From positions 248,001 to 312,000 of the forward strand of contig NZ_CYTW01000003.1 of NCBI RefSeq assembly GCF_001458215.1: a stretch of 64,000 bases of DNA, read 5' to 3'. Source of the DNA: Shimia thalassica. Its GTDB lineage: Bacteria > Pseudomonadota > Alphaproteobacteria > Rhodobacterales > Rhodobacteraceae. This document shows positions 9,553 through 18,933 of this stretch, piece by piece (the first letter of the stretch is position 1; every line of letters begins with the position of its first letter). A model generated the notes under the pieces. The model saw nothing but the letters and a program-made list of their open reading frames with translations. It was not told the origin of the DNA and searched no databases. Both the position numbers and the translations under genes were made by a program.

Positions 9553-9661
9553 GTCGACCTTCGAGCTTTAGCTGCGACAACACTCAAAGTTGTCTCCGGG
9601 CAGAGGCGACCGTCTGGTCAAGGTAAGTAAAAGTGGTTTGTGTCGAAACCAAACGTTTCAA

Positions 9662-9700
9662 CAAAAAACACCCCCGCAGTTTCCTGCGAGGGTGTTTCTT
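9662..9700 (-). terminator. Rho-independent terminator of mdh
   Basis: Reading the minus strand, a stem AAACACCCTCGCAG/CTGCGGGGGTGTTT with a GAAA-type loop is followed by a T-rich run. It sits 20 bases after the mdh stop. The plus strand also ends in TTTCTT, so it may also stop transcription from the Crp-like gene. Confidence 0.9.
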
Positions 9701-9720
9701 AAATCTTATGACGCGTGAAC

Positions 9721-10722
<1,002 letters not shown>

Positions 10723-10889
10723 TTAGGCGCAAATCACATTTGACGCAAGTGTTTGCAGGCGCGGCGAAGCGTTGCACTTTGCGCAAAATGGCTGAAAACT
10801 CCTTGGACTCTAAGGCTCTAAGTCACTTGCCCGAGTCGCTGCCGGACGGTAGAAAGTTTGGAAAAGGCATGATCGGGAGAAAAATTCGA

Positions 10890-11099
10890 ATGGAATCGAT
10901 TGCAAAAATTGCAGGAGCTTTGGCCGTGGCCGGGTTGCTTTTGAGCGCCTGTGGCAATGGGGGCAATACAACGAACAATGTTTCGACAACCACGGTTGGA
11001 GAAGAGTTGGCATCGCTGGAAACCGCATATGCGTCCGGGTTGCTGACCGAAAAAGAATACGAAGCACAGCGCAAGAAAATTCTGGAAAAGAAAAAGTGA
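10890..11099 (+). CDS. Small lipoprotein with SHOCT-like C-terminus
   Basis: A 69-residue protein with a lipoprotein signal (MESIAKIAGALAVAGLLLSAC, lipobox LLSAC, lipidated Cys about residue 21), a Thr/Asn-rich spacer, and a C-terminal short amphipathic segment. That segment, LASLETAYASGLLTEKEY plus a KK-rich tail, fits the SHOCT motif (short C-terminal oligomerisation domain). GGGAGA precedes the ATG. An in-frame ATG at 10869 is the alternative start, but it would extend the signal peptide unusually. It is divergent from mdh. Function is unknown; SHOCT tails usually mediate oligomerisation of membrane-linked proteins. Confidence 0.75.
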   Translation: MESIAKIAGALAVAGLLLSACGNGGNTTNNVSTTTVGEELASLETAYASGLLTEKEYEAQRKKILEKKK

Positions 11100-11145
11100 T
11101 TTTTTGCCAAAGGGCGGGGTCACAACGATGTCCTGAAGCAGTTGT

Positions 11146-11886
11146 ATGACTGACAGTCCAGAAGTTTTTGCCCTCGCTGTTCTGGCGACGATATTCGCGG
11201 GTGTTTCCAAAGGCGGTTTCGGGTCCGGAGCCGCCTTTGCCAGTTCTGCGCTCATGGCGCTGGTCCTGCCTCCGATGCAGGCATTGGGCCTTATGTTGCC
11301 GCTTTTGATGCTGATCGATGTTGTGTCGCTGCCCCATTATTGGCGGCGGTGGAGCTGGCCGGAATCCAAAGTCCTGTTATTCGGATCAATACCGGGTGTT
11401 GCGCTTGGCGTAGCGCTTTTTTCAGTGGCGAACGATGATGTGCTGCGTCTTCTGATCGGTGGCGTGGCGTTGGGGTTCGTTCTCTGGCAACTTTGGCCGC
11501 GTAAACAAGCCCGTGCAAAGCTTCCCAACTGGGTTGGTCTGATTGCCGGTGCGACTGCCGGTTTCACCAGTTTTGTGAGCCACGCAGGTGGCCCACCGGT
11601 TGCGGTGTTTTTGTTGACCCGTGGCATTGATAAAACAACATATCAAGCCACGACCGTTCTTATCTTCTGGGTCATCAATATCGCAAAAGCGATCCCCTAT
11701 GCCTTTTTGGGGGTGTTTTCACTTGAGGTTCTGATCGCTGATCTGTGGTTGGCGCCATTTGCCATTCTTGGAACATGGATTGGGGTAAAGGCGCATTATC
11801 TCGTCTCAGAACGCGTATTTTTCGGCCTGACCTATTTGTTGCTGACAGTCACAGGCTCAAAGCTGTTCTGGGATGCCCTGACCTAG
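11146..11886 (+). CDS. TauE/SafE-family membrane exporter
   Basis: A 246-residue polytopic protein with the glycine-rich first repeat (TIFAGVSKGGFGSGAAF) and second repeat (LIAGATAGFTSFVSHAGGPP) that define the TauE/SafE family, about eight membrane segments in all. Family members export sulfite, sulfoacetate or related organosulfur anions. The substrate here cannot be read from sequence. It is the first of two such proteins in the window (the other is at 36098-37015) and stands alone, with a convergent small gene one base after its stop. Confidence 0.85.
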   Translation: MTDSPEVFALAVLATIFAGVSKGGFGSGAAFASSALMALVLPPMQALGLMLPLLMLIDVVSLPHYWRRWSWPESKVLLFGSIPGVALGVALFSVANDDVLRLLIGGVALGFVLWQLWPRKQARAKLPNWVGLIAGATAGFTSFVSHAGGPPVAVFLLTRGIDKTTYQATTVLIFWVINIAKAIPYAFLGVFSLEVLIADLWLAPFAILGTWIGVKAHYLVSERVFFGLTYLLLTVTGSKLFWDALT

Positions 11887-11887
11887 C

Positions 11888-12199
11888 TCAGGCTTCCGGA
11901 TCGAGCTGCGCAAGATCTGCAACGTCCAGTTCAAAGGCCTGCCCGGACGCCAGAAGGCAGGTCATGCCGTCTGGAAAGGTTACCGTGATGGTCCAGCTGC
12001 TTGTTTCGGAGGCAAACACTTCGACAATGGCATTGTTGGAGGCAAGACCGGCTGCCTTGCGCAGTTCTTTGTGCTTCTGGCTTAGTTGTTCCAGAACGAT
12101 AGCACGGGGGGCACAATTTGCGGGCTGTGACGCGGCCTGATCTGCGGCCAAAGCCATAATCCCGAGCCCCATCGTTGCTTTCAAAAACGTATTTTTCAT
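11888..12199 (-). CDS. Small secreted protein of unknown function
   Basis: A 103-residue product beginning MKNTFLKATMGLGIMALAADQAASQPANC, a signal peptide with probable cleavage after an Ala/Ser-rich stretch. The mature part (about 75 residues) has two cysteines (NCAPRA and MTCLLA) that could form a disulfide in the periplasm. The C-terminus is acidic. An AAGGTG site precedes the ATG at 12199. It is convergent with the TauE-family gene with one base between their stops. I do not recognise a family. Confidence 0.7.
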   Translation of the reverse strand: MKNTFLKATMGLGIMALAADQAASQPANCAPRAIVLEQLSQKHKELRKAAGLASNNAIVEVFASETSSWTITVTFPDGMTCLLASGQAFELDVADLAQLDPEA

Positions 12200-12382
12200 T
12201 TGGGCACCTTGCAATAATCTGAGAAATTTCGTGCTGCTTGGGCCTGCAATCCTGCCTGAAAACGGCTCAAACCTGGATTAACGCTGCGTACGGCGCGGTT
12301 TCTTCTGCGCTGCGGCATTTTTCACCTTGAACTTATCGGTAAAAAATGGCCCATTCCGCGCAACTTTATTTCGGAGAGACTC

Positions 12383-13237
12383 ATGGATCAGCGCGCACGT
12401 CCTTATCGTTCGGTACTCTATATTCCCGGCTCGAAAGAGCGGGCCTTGGAAAAAGCCAAAACATTGCCGGTGGATGCCGTCATTTTTGACCTCGAGGACG
12501 CCGTTGCCGTTGATGAAAAAGAAAACGCGCGCGGGATTCTGAAAGATGCACTGGCCAACGGTGGTTATGGCAGCCGCATGCGGATTGTTCGTATCAACGG
12601 GCTTGATACTCAATGGGGCGAGGCGGACGCAAAAGCCGCTGCAAGCATGGATTGTGATGCTGTGCTGCTTCCCAAAGTGGAAAGCGCCGCTCAGGTGGAT
12701 GCGCTGGCAGCTTTGGTTGGAAATAAGCCGATCTGGGCCATGATGGAAACGCCACGCGGCATGCTGAATGCTGCGGAAATTGCCGCTCATCCGCAGTTGA
12801 CCGGTTTCGTCATGGGGACCAATGACCTTGCAAAAGAGTTGCAGTGCCGGTTCCGTGCGGATCGCCTGCCGATGCTGACGTCACTGTCGCTGTGCCTGCT
12901 TGCGGCCAAGGCCGAGGGCATTGTTATCGTTGATGGCGTATATAACGCCTTCAAAGATGCCGAAGGTCTGAAGGTTGAATGCGATCAGGGCCGTGACATG
13001 GGCATGGACGGCAAAACGCTTATCCATCCGGCGCAGGTCGAAGTGGCCAACGCCGCGTTTGCTCCGACCGAGGCCGAGATCGATTTGGCACGCCGCCAGA
13101 TTGCCGCTTTCGAAGAAACCGAAGCAAAAGGCGAAGGCGTCGCGGTGGTTGATGGCAAGATTGTCGAAAACCTCCATGTGGTGACCGCCAAGGAAATCCT
13201 CGCGAAAGCAGATGCAATCGCCGCGCTTGAAGGGTAA
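12383..13237 (+). CDS. mcl2: (3S)-malyl-CoA thioesterase (HpcH/HpaI/CitE family)
   Basis: Hydrolyses (3S)-malyl-CoA to malate and CoA, the last step of glyoxylate plus acetyl-CoA assimilation in the ethylmalonyl-CoA pathway. The 284-residue protein has the CitE-type barrel: RSVLYIPGSKERALEKA (CoA site), VIFDLEDAVA (metal Asp/Glu), LLPKVES, MMETPRGMLNA and the C-terminal GKTLIHPAQV. It is nearer the R. sphaeroides Mcl2 size (about 285) than Mcl1 (about 318), and it is linked to mch as Mcl2 is. A malyl-CoA or citramalyl-CoA lyase is the alternative. It is followed by nnrU, DUF1737 and mch in one operon. Confidence 0.78.
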   Translation: MDQRARPYRSVLYIPGSKERALEKAKTLPVDAVIFDLEDAVAVDEKENARGILKDALANGGYGSRMRIVRINGLDTQWGEADAKAAASMDCDAVLLPKVESAAQVDALAALVGNKPIWAMMETPRGMLNAAEIAAHPQLTGFVMGTNDLAKELQCRFRADRLPMLTSLSLCLLAAKAEGIVIVDGVYNAFKDAEGLKVECDQGRDMGMDGKTLIHPAQVEVANAAFAPTEAEIDLARRQIAAFEETEAKGEGVAVVDGKIVENLHVVTAKEILAKADAIAALEG

Positions 13238-13274
13238 GCCTGTCTCCAAGACCAAATAACCAGCGGAGAGCGAG

Positions 13275-13823
13275 ATGATACTTTTGGTACTTGGGGTTTT
13301 GCTGTGGGCCGGTGCTCACTTTTTCAAACGGTTGATGCCTGACGCGCGGGCAAAAATGGGCGATGCCGGCAAGGGCGCCGTAACGGTGGCCCTTGTGATC
13401 AGCATCGTCTTGATGGTGATCGGTTATCGCAGTGCGGAAGTGATTGATCTGTGGATCGCTCCGGGCTGGATGGTGCATGTGAACAACTTTTTGGTGCTTG
13501 TCGCGATTTTCATGATGAGCCCTGCACCGAAAAAAGGGAAAACCCTGAACGGAATGCGCCACCCGATGCTTGCGGGTTTTCGCGCCTGGGCCTTTGCGCA
13601 CATTCTGGTGAACGGTGATGTTGCCTCTTTGATCCTGTTCGGTGGATTGTTCGTCTGGGCGCTGCTTGAGGTGGTGATCATCAACAAAAGCGAACCTGAA
13701 TGGACACCCGGACCTGCCGGTAGCTATGCCAAGGACGGTATGTTCCTTGTGGCGTCTTTGGTTTTGATGGCGGTCATCGGGTACATCCACTATTGGGTCG
13801 GTCCTTGGCCATATCCGGTGTAA
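13275..13823 (+). CDS. NnrU-family membrane protein
   Basis: A 182-residue protein starting MILLVLGVLLWAGAHFFKRL, the characteristic NnrU N-terminus with a conserved histidine in the first membrane segment, and a second conserved segment FRAWAFAHILVNGDVASLILFG. About five membrane passes are predicted. NnrU proteins were described in nitrite/NO metabolism clusters, but their biochemical role is unsettled. Here it lies between two ethylmalonyl-CoA pathway genes with a GGAGAGCGAG ribosome site, so the denitrification label should not be transferred. Confidence 0.85.
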   Translation: MILLVLGVLLWAGAHFFKRLMPDARAKMGDAGKGAVTVALVISIVLMVIGYRSAEVIDLWIAPGWMVHVNNFLVLVAIFMMSPAPKKGKTLNGMRHPMLAGFRAWAFAHILVNGDVASLILFGGLFVWALLEVVIINKSEPEWTPGPAGSYAKDGMFLVASLVLMAVIGYIHYWVGPWPYPV

Positions 13824-13827
13824 GCAC

Positions 13828-14031
13828 ATGAAACTTTACAGGTTTTTAAGCGAAGAAGATACGTCGGCATTCTGTCACAAGGTGACAGATGCCCTAAACA
13901 AGGGATGGGAGCTGCATGGCTCTCCGACCCAGACGTTTTGCCAACAGACGGGCGTGATGCGCTGCGGTCAGGCGGTCGTCAAGGAGGTCGAGGGAACCTA
14001 CACCCCTGACACAAAACTAGGAGAACACTAA
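13828..14031 (+). CDS. DUF1737-family small protein
   Basis: A 67-residue soluble protein, MKLYRFLSEEDTSAFCHKV..., with the family pattern ALNKGWELHGSPT near the middle and MRCGQAVVKEV near the end. It lies four bases after nnrU and its TAA is directly abutted by the mch ATG, so the three are translated together. Proteins of this family are small and of unknown role. The tight link to mch suggests an accessory function in the pathway or a passenger in the operon. Confidence 0.85.
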   Translation: MKLYRFLSEEDTSAFCHKVTDALNKGWELHGSPTQTFCQQTGVMRCGQAVVKEVEGTYTPDTKLGEH

Positions 14032-15063
14032 ATGGCCAAGACCAATCCGGGCCGGTTTTTTGAAGACTACACGCTGGGGCAGGTGATCGAGCACGCGGTG
14101 CCGCGCACCGTGTCTGGCGGCGAGCGCGCCTTGTATCATGCGCTCTATCCTGCACGTCATGCATTGTATTCCTCGGATGCGTTTGCACAGGCAAGCGGTT
14201 TGCCAAAGTCACCGATTGATGACTTGGCTGCGTTTCATGTTGTTTTCGGGAAGACGGTTCCGGATGTGTCGCTGAATGCGGTGGCCAACCTTGGATATGC
14301 GGAAGGGCGCTGGCTCAAACCTGTTTACGAAGGGGATACACTGCGCTCGACTTCGGAAGTTATTGGTCTCAAGCAAAATTCGAACGGGAAAACCGGCGTT
14401 GTTTATGTGCGCACCCGCGGGATGAACCAGAACGATGATGTCGTGATGGAATATGTGCGTTGGGTGATGGTGCGTAAACGTGATGTGGATGCACCCGCAC
14501 CTGAAACGGTTGTTCCCGCGTTGAACAAAGTGATTGCGGCCGAGGATCTGGTCATCCCTGAAGGGTTGGATTTCTCGAACTATAACTTCGCCTTGTCAGG
14601 TGAAGCGCATCGTTGGGGAGACTATGAAGTCGGTGAAACCATTGATCACGTCGACGGCGTGACGCTGGAAGAAGCGGAACATATGCTGGCGACACGTCTT
14701 TGGCAGAACACTGCCAAAGTGCACTTTGATGCTACGTTCCGGCCAGACGGTCAGCGGCTTATCTATGGTGGGCACATTATCTCGTTGGCACGCGCGTTGT
14801 CGTTCAACGGCTTGGCCAACGCCCAGATGATCGTGGGTCTCAACGGCGGCGCCCATGCAAATCCGGCCTTCTCGGGTTTGACGGTCAAGGCGTGGTCCGA
14901 AGTTCTGGACAAGGCCGAGACCAATGTGCCGGGTGTCGGGGCGATCCGGTTGCGGCTTGTGGCCACAAAAGGCGGCGCTCCGTTCGAACTGCGCGGCGAA
15001 GACGGCAAGTATCTGCCAGATGTTCTGCTGGATTTGGACTATTGGGCGCTTATGCCCATTTAA
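14032..15063 (+). CDS. mch: Mesaconyl-CoA hydratase
   Basis: Hydrates mesaconyl-C1-CoA to beta-methylmalyl-CoA in the ethylmalonyl-CoA pathway. The 343 residues form a double hot-dog (MaoC-like) protein. The first half (FFEDYTLGQVIEHAVPRTVS) and the second half (WGDYEVGETIDHVDGVTLEEA) each start with the hydratase strand pattern, and the C-terminal part contains GGHIISLARALS. Size and adjacency to mcl2 match the R. sphaeroides enzyme. AGGAGAACACTAA precedes the ATG. A clear terminator follows, so mch ends the mcl2-nnrU-DUF1737-mch operon. Confidence 0.92.
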   Translation: MAKTNPGRFFEDYTLGQVIEHAVPRTVSGGERALYHALYPARHALYSSDAFAQASGLPKSPIDDLAAFHVVFGKTVPDVSLNAVANLGYAEGRWLKPVYEGDTLRSTSEVIGLKQNSNGKTGVVYVRTRGMNQNDDVVMEYVRWVMVRKRDVDAPAPETVVPALNKVIAAEDLVIPEGLDFSNYNFALSGEAHRWGDYEVGETIDHVDGVTLEEAEHMLATRLWQNTAKVHFDATFRPDGQRLIYGGHIISLARALSFNGLANAQMIVGLNGGAHANPAFSGLTVKAWSEVLDKAETNVPGVGAIRLRLVATKGGAPFELRGEDGKYLPDVLLDLDYWALMPI

Positions 15064-15086
15064 TCACAACTTTGCTGTGTGATGCC

Positions 15087-15118
15087 AAGAAGCGCCCCTT
15101 TTGTGGGCGCTTCTTTTG
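15087..15118 (+). terminator. Rho-independent terminator of the mcl2-mch operon
   Basis: The stem AAGAAGCGCCC/GGGCGCTTCTT with a CTTTTGT-type loop is followed by TTTT, 24 bases after the mch stop. Confidence 0.92.
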
Positions 15119-15173
15119 GTTTCGGAGGCCGAAAAAGAGGCTGATTGGCAGGCAAATTCGAGCGCGCCCATTT

Positions 15174-15322
15174 TTGTGATCACAACTTGGGCGACCCATT
15201 CGCGACGCAAGAGAATCTCTGAATGTCGCAGGTTAAGGCTCTGCGCTGTTGTTTTTGTGAAATAAACCTGAGTGTTTTTGTGCGATTTAAATATGTGATC
15301 ACGTTTTTTTTCGCGTGATCAC
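15174..15322. promoter_or_regulatory. GTGATCAC operator cluster upstream of sdhC
   Basis: Three perfect GTGATCAC palindromes: 15176-15183 (extended to TTGTGATCACAA, 15174-15185), 15295-15302 and 15315-15322. The last two have centres 20 bases apart and lie 119-146 bases upstream of the sdhC ATG. This copies the geometry upstream of sucC and implies a shared TCA-cycle regulator. The upstream single site could support looping. Confidence 0.72.
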
Positions 15323-15440
15323 AAAACTTAAAGAATCTACAAGGTTGCGCCAAAAAACCGCGCCTTTAGCGCTGCCACAGCCGTGACAAGTAACAAAAAA
15401 CCCTTAGTAAGAGTATTGAGGGAAACCGAAAGGATTCAAC

Positions 15441-15824
15441 ATGGCTGATGTGAACCGGGGCAATCGCCCGCTTTCGCCGCATTTGTCGATTTACCGGCCG
15501 CAGCTGACGTCTGCGACATCGATTTTTGCACGTATTACCGGCGTGGCCCTTCTGGGCGCTGCCGTTCTTGTTGTTTGGTGGTTCTTGGCCGCCGCTTCAG
15601 GACCAGAATATTTTGATCTAGTGAACGGCTTGATGACGTCGTTCCTCGGAGATTTGGTGATGTTCGCCGCACTTTGGGCGATTTGCTATCACTTCTTGTC
15701 GGGCCTGCGCCACTTGTATTGGGATACAGGTCGCGGACTTGAAATTGAAACTGCCGAGAAGCTGGCCAAGGGCGTGATCATCGGATCATTTGTTCTGACC
15801 TTTCTCTTTGCGTTGATCGTCTGA
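15441..15824 (+). CDS. sdhC: Succinate dehydrogenase cytochrome b556 subunit
   Basis: Membrane anchor of complex II that binds haem b and ubiquinone. The 127 residues carry the family signature NRPLSPHLSIYRP and SATSIFARITGVAL, three membrane segments, and the haem-ligand histidine region HFLSGLRHLYWDTG before the third segment. AAAGGA precedes the ATG. It is the first gene of the sdh operon. Its promoter region carries the GTGATCAC operator cluster. Confidence 0.96.
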   Translation: MADVNRGNRPLSPHLSIYRPQLTSATSIFARITGVALLGAAVLVVWWFLAAASGPEYFDLVNGLMTSFLGDLVMFAALWAICYHFLSGLRHLYWDTGRGLEIETAEKLAKGVIIGSFVLTFLFALIV

Positions 15825-15837
15825 GGGAGATTTACAC

Positions 15838-16209
15838 ATGGCATTCCTGACCGACCGCAAACGCGCCGAATATCGTGGCTCTTCGCGCCATGGCACAGAG
15901 CACCTCTGGGGCCAGACCATTAGCGCTGTTGGCCTCGCGATCCTTGTTCCCCTGTTTATTCTGACCTTTGGCAGCATTCTGGGAAGCACCTATGAAGAAG
16001 CGATCGCTTATTACCAGCGTCCGTTCCCGGCGATTATCGCTGGCATGACAATCACTGTGGCGATGATTCACTTCCGTCACGGCATTCAGGTTGTCATCGA
16101 GGACTATACGCGTGGTCTCACGAAGAAATTCCTGATCATCGCGTGTACCTGCATCGCATACGCCATCGCGGCCACCGGGCTTTTTGCCTTGGCCCGTATC
16201 GCACTTTAA
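15838..16209 (+). CDS. sdhD: Succinate dehydrogenase hydrophobic membrane anchor
   Basis: Second membrane anchor of complex II. The 123 residues have three hydrophobic segments. The motif HFRHGIQVVIEDY lies between the second and third and carries the quinone/haem-side histidine and Asp-Tyr pair of the family. It starts 14 bases after sdhC with GAGGGAG upstream, and is followed by sdhA after 15 bases. Confidence 0.95.
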   Translation: MAFLTDRKRAEYRGSSRHGTEHLWGQTISAVGLAILVPLFILTFGSILGSTYEEAIAYYQRPFPAIIAGMTITVAMIHFRHGIQVVIEDYTRGLTKKFLIIACTCIAYAIAATGLFALARIAL

Positions 16210-16224
16210 TACCGGAGCCCGAAC

Positions 16225-18030
16225 ATGGCTGCTTACGAATACGAAACTCATGAATATGACGTGGTTGTGGTCGGCGCCGGCGGCGCTGGTCTGCGCGCCA
16301 CGCTGGGCATGGCCGAACAAGGCCTGCGCACCGCTTGCGTCACCAAAGTTTTCCCGACCCGCTCGCACACTGTTGCCGCCCAAGGTGGTATCGCTGCGTC
16401 GCTGGCCAACATGGGGCCGGATAACTGGAAATGGCACATGTACGACACCGTAAAAGGGTCGGACTGGCTGGGTGATACGGACGCGATGGAATATCTCGCG
16501 CGTGAAGCCCCCAAAGCGGTTTATGAACTGGAACACTATGGTGTGCCGTTCTCGCGGACCGAAGAAGGTAAGATTTACCAGCGTCCCTTTGGCGGACACA
16601 CCACCGAATTTGGTGAAGGTCCTGCGGTTCAGCGGACCTGTGCCGCGGCGGACCGGACCGGTCACGCTATCTTGCACACGCTTTATGGCCAGTCGGTCAA
16701 AAACAACGCCGAGTTCTATATCGAATACTTCGCGATTGATCTGATCATGTCGGAAGACGGTCAGTGTCAGGGTGTTGTTTGCTGGAAGCTCGACGACGGC
16801 ACCATGCACGTCTTCAACGCCAAGATGGTTGTTCTGGCGACAGGTGGTTACGGTCGTGCGTACTTCTCGGCGACCTCGGCCCACACCTGCACCGGCGACG
16901 GTGGCGGTATGGTGGCCCGCGCGGGTCTGGCCCTGCAGGATATGGAATTCGTTCAGTTCCACCCAACCGGAATTTACGGCTCGGGTTGTCTGATCACCGA
17001 GGGTGCCCGCGGTGAAGGCGGTTACTTGACCAACAGCGAAGGCGAGCGGTTCATGGAGCGTTATGCGCCCCAGTACAAAGACCTCGCGCCACGCGACTAT
17101 GTTTCGCGTTCGATGACCATGGAAATCCGTGAAGGCCGCGGTGTCGGCGAACATGGCGATCACATTCACCTGAACCTGAACCACTTGCCAGCCGAAGCAC
17201 TGGCCGAGCGCCTGCCGGGCATCTCGGAAAGCGCCAAGATTTTTGCTGGTGTTGACGTGACCAAAGAGCCGATCCCGGTTCTGCCGACGGTGCACTACAA
17301 CATGGGTGGTATCCCAACCAACTATTGGGGTGAGGTTCTGAACCCGACTGCCGAAGATCCAACCGGTGTTGTACCGGGTCTGATGGCCGTGGGTGAAGCG
17401 GGTTGTGCGTCGGTTCACGGTGCAAACCGTCTGGGCTCGAACTCGCTGATCGACCTTGTTGTCTTTGGCCGCGCCGCCGCGATCCGCGCTGGCAAGGTTG
17501 TTGACGCAGACAGCGCCAATCCGGTTCTGAACCAGGCTTCTGTTGATGCCGCGTTTGACCGCTTTGATGGTCTGCGCAACGCAAAAGGTGGTACGCCAAC
17601 TGCTGAGCTGCGTCTCGAGATGCAGCGCACGATGCAGGCAGACGCCGCAGTCTTCCGTACAGACAAGACCTTGAAAGAGGGTGTCGAGAAGATGACTGCT
17701 ATTGCTGCAAAAATGGATGACCTGCACGTCACCGATACGTCGCTTGTCTGGAACTCGGACCTGATGGAAACTCTCGAGCTGGGCAACCTGATGCCAAACG
17801 CTCTGGCGACAATCCATGGGGCAGAGGCACGCAAAGAATCTCGCGGTGCACATGCGCACGAAGATTACTCGACGCGTGACGACGAAAACTGGCGTGTTCA
17901 CACCGTTAGCCGTGTTGAAGGAAACAAGGTTGACCTGAGCTATCGTCCAGTTGTTGTCGATCCTTTGACGACAGAAGATGAAGGCGGCATTAACCTCAAG
18001 AAGATCGCGCCCAAAGCGCGGACTTTCTAA
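16225..18030 (+). CDS. sdhA: Succinate dehydrogenase flavoprotein subunit
   Basis: Catalytic subunit of complex II, oxidising succinate to fumarate with covalently bound FAD. At 601 residues it is of normal size. The dinucleotide-binding [17 protein letters not shown] is at about residues 18-34, and the FAD-attaching histidine in [17 protein letters not shown] is about residue 50. Substrate-site motifs [11 protein letters not shown] and [18 protein letters not shown] are intact. It lies 15 bases after sdhD. A sulfotransferase-like gene, not sdhB, comes next. Confidence 0.98.
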   Translation: MAAYEYETHEYDVVVVGAGGAGLRATLGMAEQGLRTACVTKVFPTRSHTVAAQGGIAASLANMGPDNWKWHMYDTVKGSDWLGDTDAMEYLAREAPKAVYELEHYGVPFSRTEEGKIYQRPFGGHTTEFGEGPAVQRTCAAADRTGHAILHTLYGQSVKNNAEFYIEYFAIDLIMSEDGQCQGVVCWKLDDGTMHVFNAKMVVLATGGYGRAYFSATSAHTCTGDGGGMVARAGLALQDMEFVQFHPTGIYGSGCLITEGARGEGGYLTNSEGERFMERYAPQYKDLAPRDYVSRSMTMEIREGRGVGEHGDHIHLNLNHLPAEALAERLPGISESAKIFAGVDVTKEPIPVLPTVHYNMGGIPTNYWGEVLNPTAEDPTGVVPGLMAVGEAGCASVHGANRLGSNSLIDLVVFGRAAAIRAGKVVDADSANPVLNQASVDAAFDRFDGLRNAKGGTPTAELRLEMQRTMQADAAVFRTDKTLKEGVEKMTAIAAKMDDLHVTDTSLVWNSDLMETLELGNLMPNALATIHGAEARKESRGAHAHEDYSTRDDENWRVHTVSRVEGNKVDLSYRPVVVDPLTTEDEGGINLKKIAPKARTF

Positions 18031-18045
18031 GGTAGGGTCTCGCTT

Positions 18046-18882
18046 GTGGCTGTGATCAACGACATAAACGCACCCCAGAGGGTCATCGTACATATCGGTG
18101 CCCAGAAAACCGGGTCGACGTCGTTGCATCATTTTCTATCGCGTAATCAGGATGCGCTTGCCGCGCGTCTTGATATCCGTGTGCCGGTCAAGGGCAGCAT
18201 TACCCGCGAACTTGGCCGCACATGTGCGCTTTACAGCCTCAAACCGGAAACGCACGAGGATGATCTCAAAGATCTGATTTGTACGGTTCGCGACGACCTG
18301 ACGTCGGACGACCGTGTCTGCATCATCTCGCATGAAAACATATGCGGGGCGATGATGGGACGGGCAGGCGTGACCGATCTTTATCCGGCATTGCCAAAGA
18401 TCATCGCGTTGTTCGAACAAAACCTCGCGCCGTATTCTCCCGAATACGTTTTCTATACCCGCGAGATGCAAAGCTGGAAATCAAGCGTCTACAATCAGGC
18501 GGTCAAGTCAGACAGTTATGCCGGAACCCGTGAAGAGTTCCTTGAGCAAACCCGCGCCAGCAAACGTTGGACCGAGTTGCAGCATGACCTTGAAGCGCGC
18601 CTTGGCAAAGACCGCGTTCGCTTTTTTGCTCTGGAAGACGAGCAGACACCTGATCGGCCCGGACGCCAGCTTTTGCGCTTTGCGGGTCTGACAGACGCAG
18701 ACATCGACACGCTGCAACCGGTCGCCGGTCGCAGCAACCAGAGCCTCAATGATGGCTCGCTTGAATTCATGCGCCAACTAAATGCGCTTGGGCTGGCTCG
18801 TCCTGCTCGCAGGCAGGTGGCGGAACTGGTGAAAAACAATCAAACGCTTTTTGCGGCAGAAGAAACTGCGCGAAAGCTCTGA
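18046..18882 (+). CDS. Sulfotransferase-like protein inside the sdh operon
   Basis: A 278-residue protein with an N-terminal P-loop-like 5'-phosphosulfate motif, HIGAQKTGSTSLHHFL (about residues 16-31), followed by a Rossmann-type strand order and a C-terminal segment rich in basic residues. This resembles PAPS-dependent sulfotransferase-family proteins. The start is GTG at 18046, 15 bases after sdhA; a second GTG two codons on is possible. It sits between sdhA and sdhB, with sdhB starting 51 bases after it, so it is transcribed with complex II. No link to succinate dehydrogenase is evident from the sequence. It may be an operon passenger, but the order looks stable enough to deserve comparison. 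Confidence 0.7.
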   Translation: MAVINDINAPQRVIVHIGAQKTGSTSLHHFLSRNQDALAARLDIRVPVKGSITRELGRTCALYSLKPETHEDDLKDLICTVRDDLTSDDRVCIISHENICGAMMGRAGVTDLYPALPKIIALFEQNLAPYSPEYVFYTREMQSWKSSVYNQAVKSDSYAGTREEFLEQTRASKRWTELQHDLEARLGKDRVRFFALEDEQTPDRPGRQLLRFAGLTDADIDTLQPVAGRSNQSLNDGSLEFMRQLNALGLARPARRQVAELVKNNQTLFAAEETARKL

Positions 18883-18933
18883 CAAGGACTAGGAAGCGTA
18901 TACCTTGGGTATGCGCCACCGAAAGGAGAGATC

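Larger units (their letters stand above)
15064..15440. other. Non-coding region between mch and sdhC
   Basis: The 377 bases contain, in order, the mch terminator, one isolated perfect TTGTGATCACAA palindrome, scattered TTTTGTGA half-sites near 15253-15283, a closely spaced GTGATCAC pair, and the AT-rich sdhC leader. No open frame is credible. Confidence 0.75.

Noticed and set aside
12383..13237. Calling this gene citrate lyase beta subunit (citE)
   Set aside because: No citrate lyase partners are present; length and linkage to mch fit malyl-CoA thioesterase.
13275..13823. A denitrification cluster suggested by the NnrU-family gene
   Set aside because: No nitrite or nitric oxide reductase genes are in the window; the neighbours belong to the ethylmalonyl-CoA pathway.
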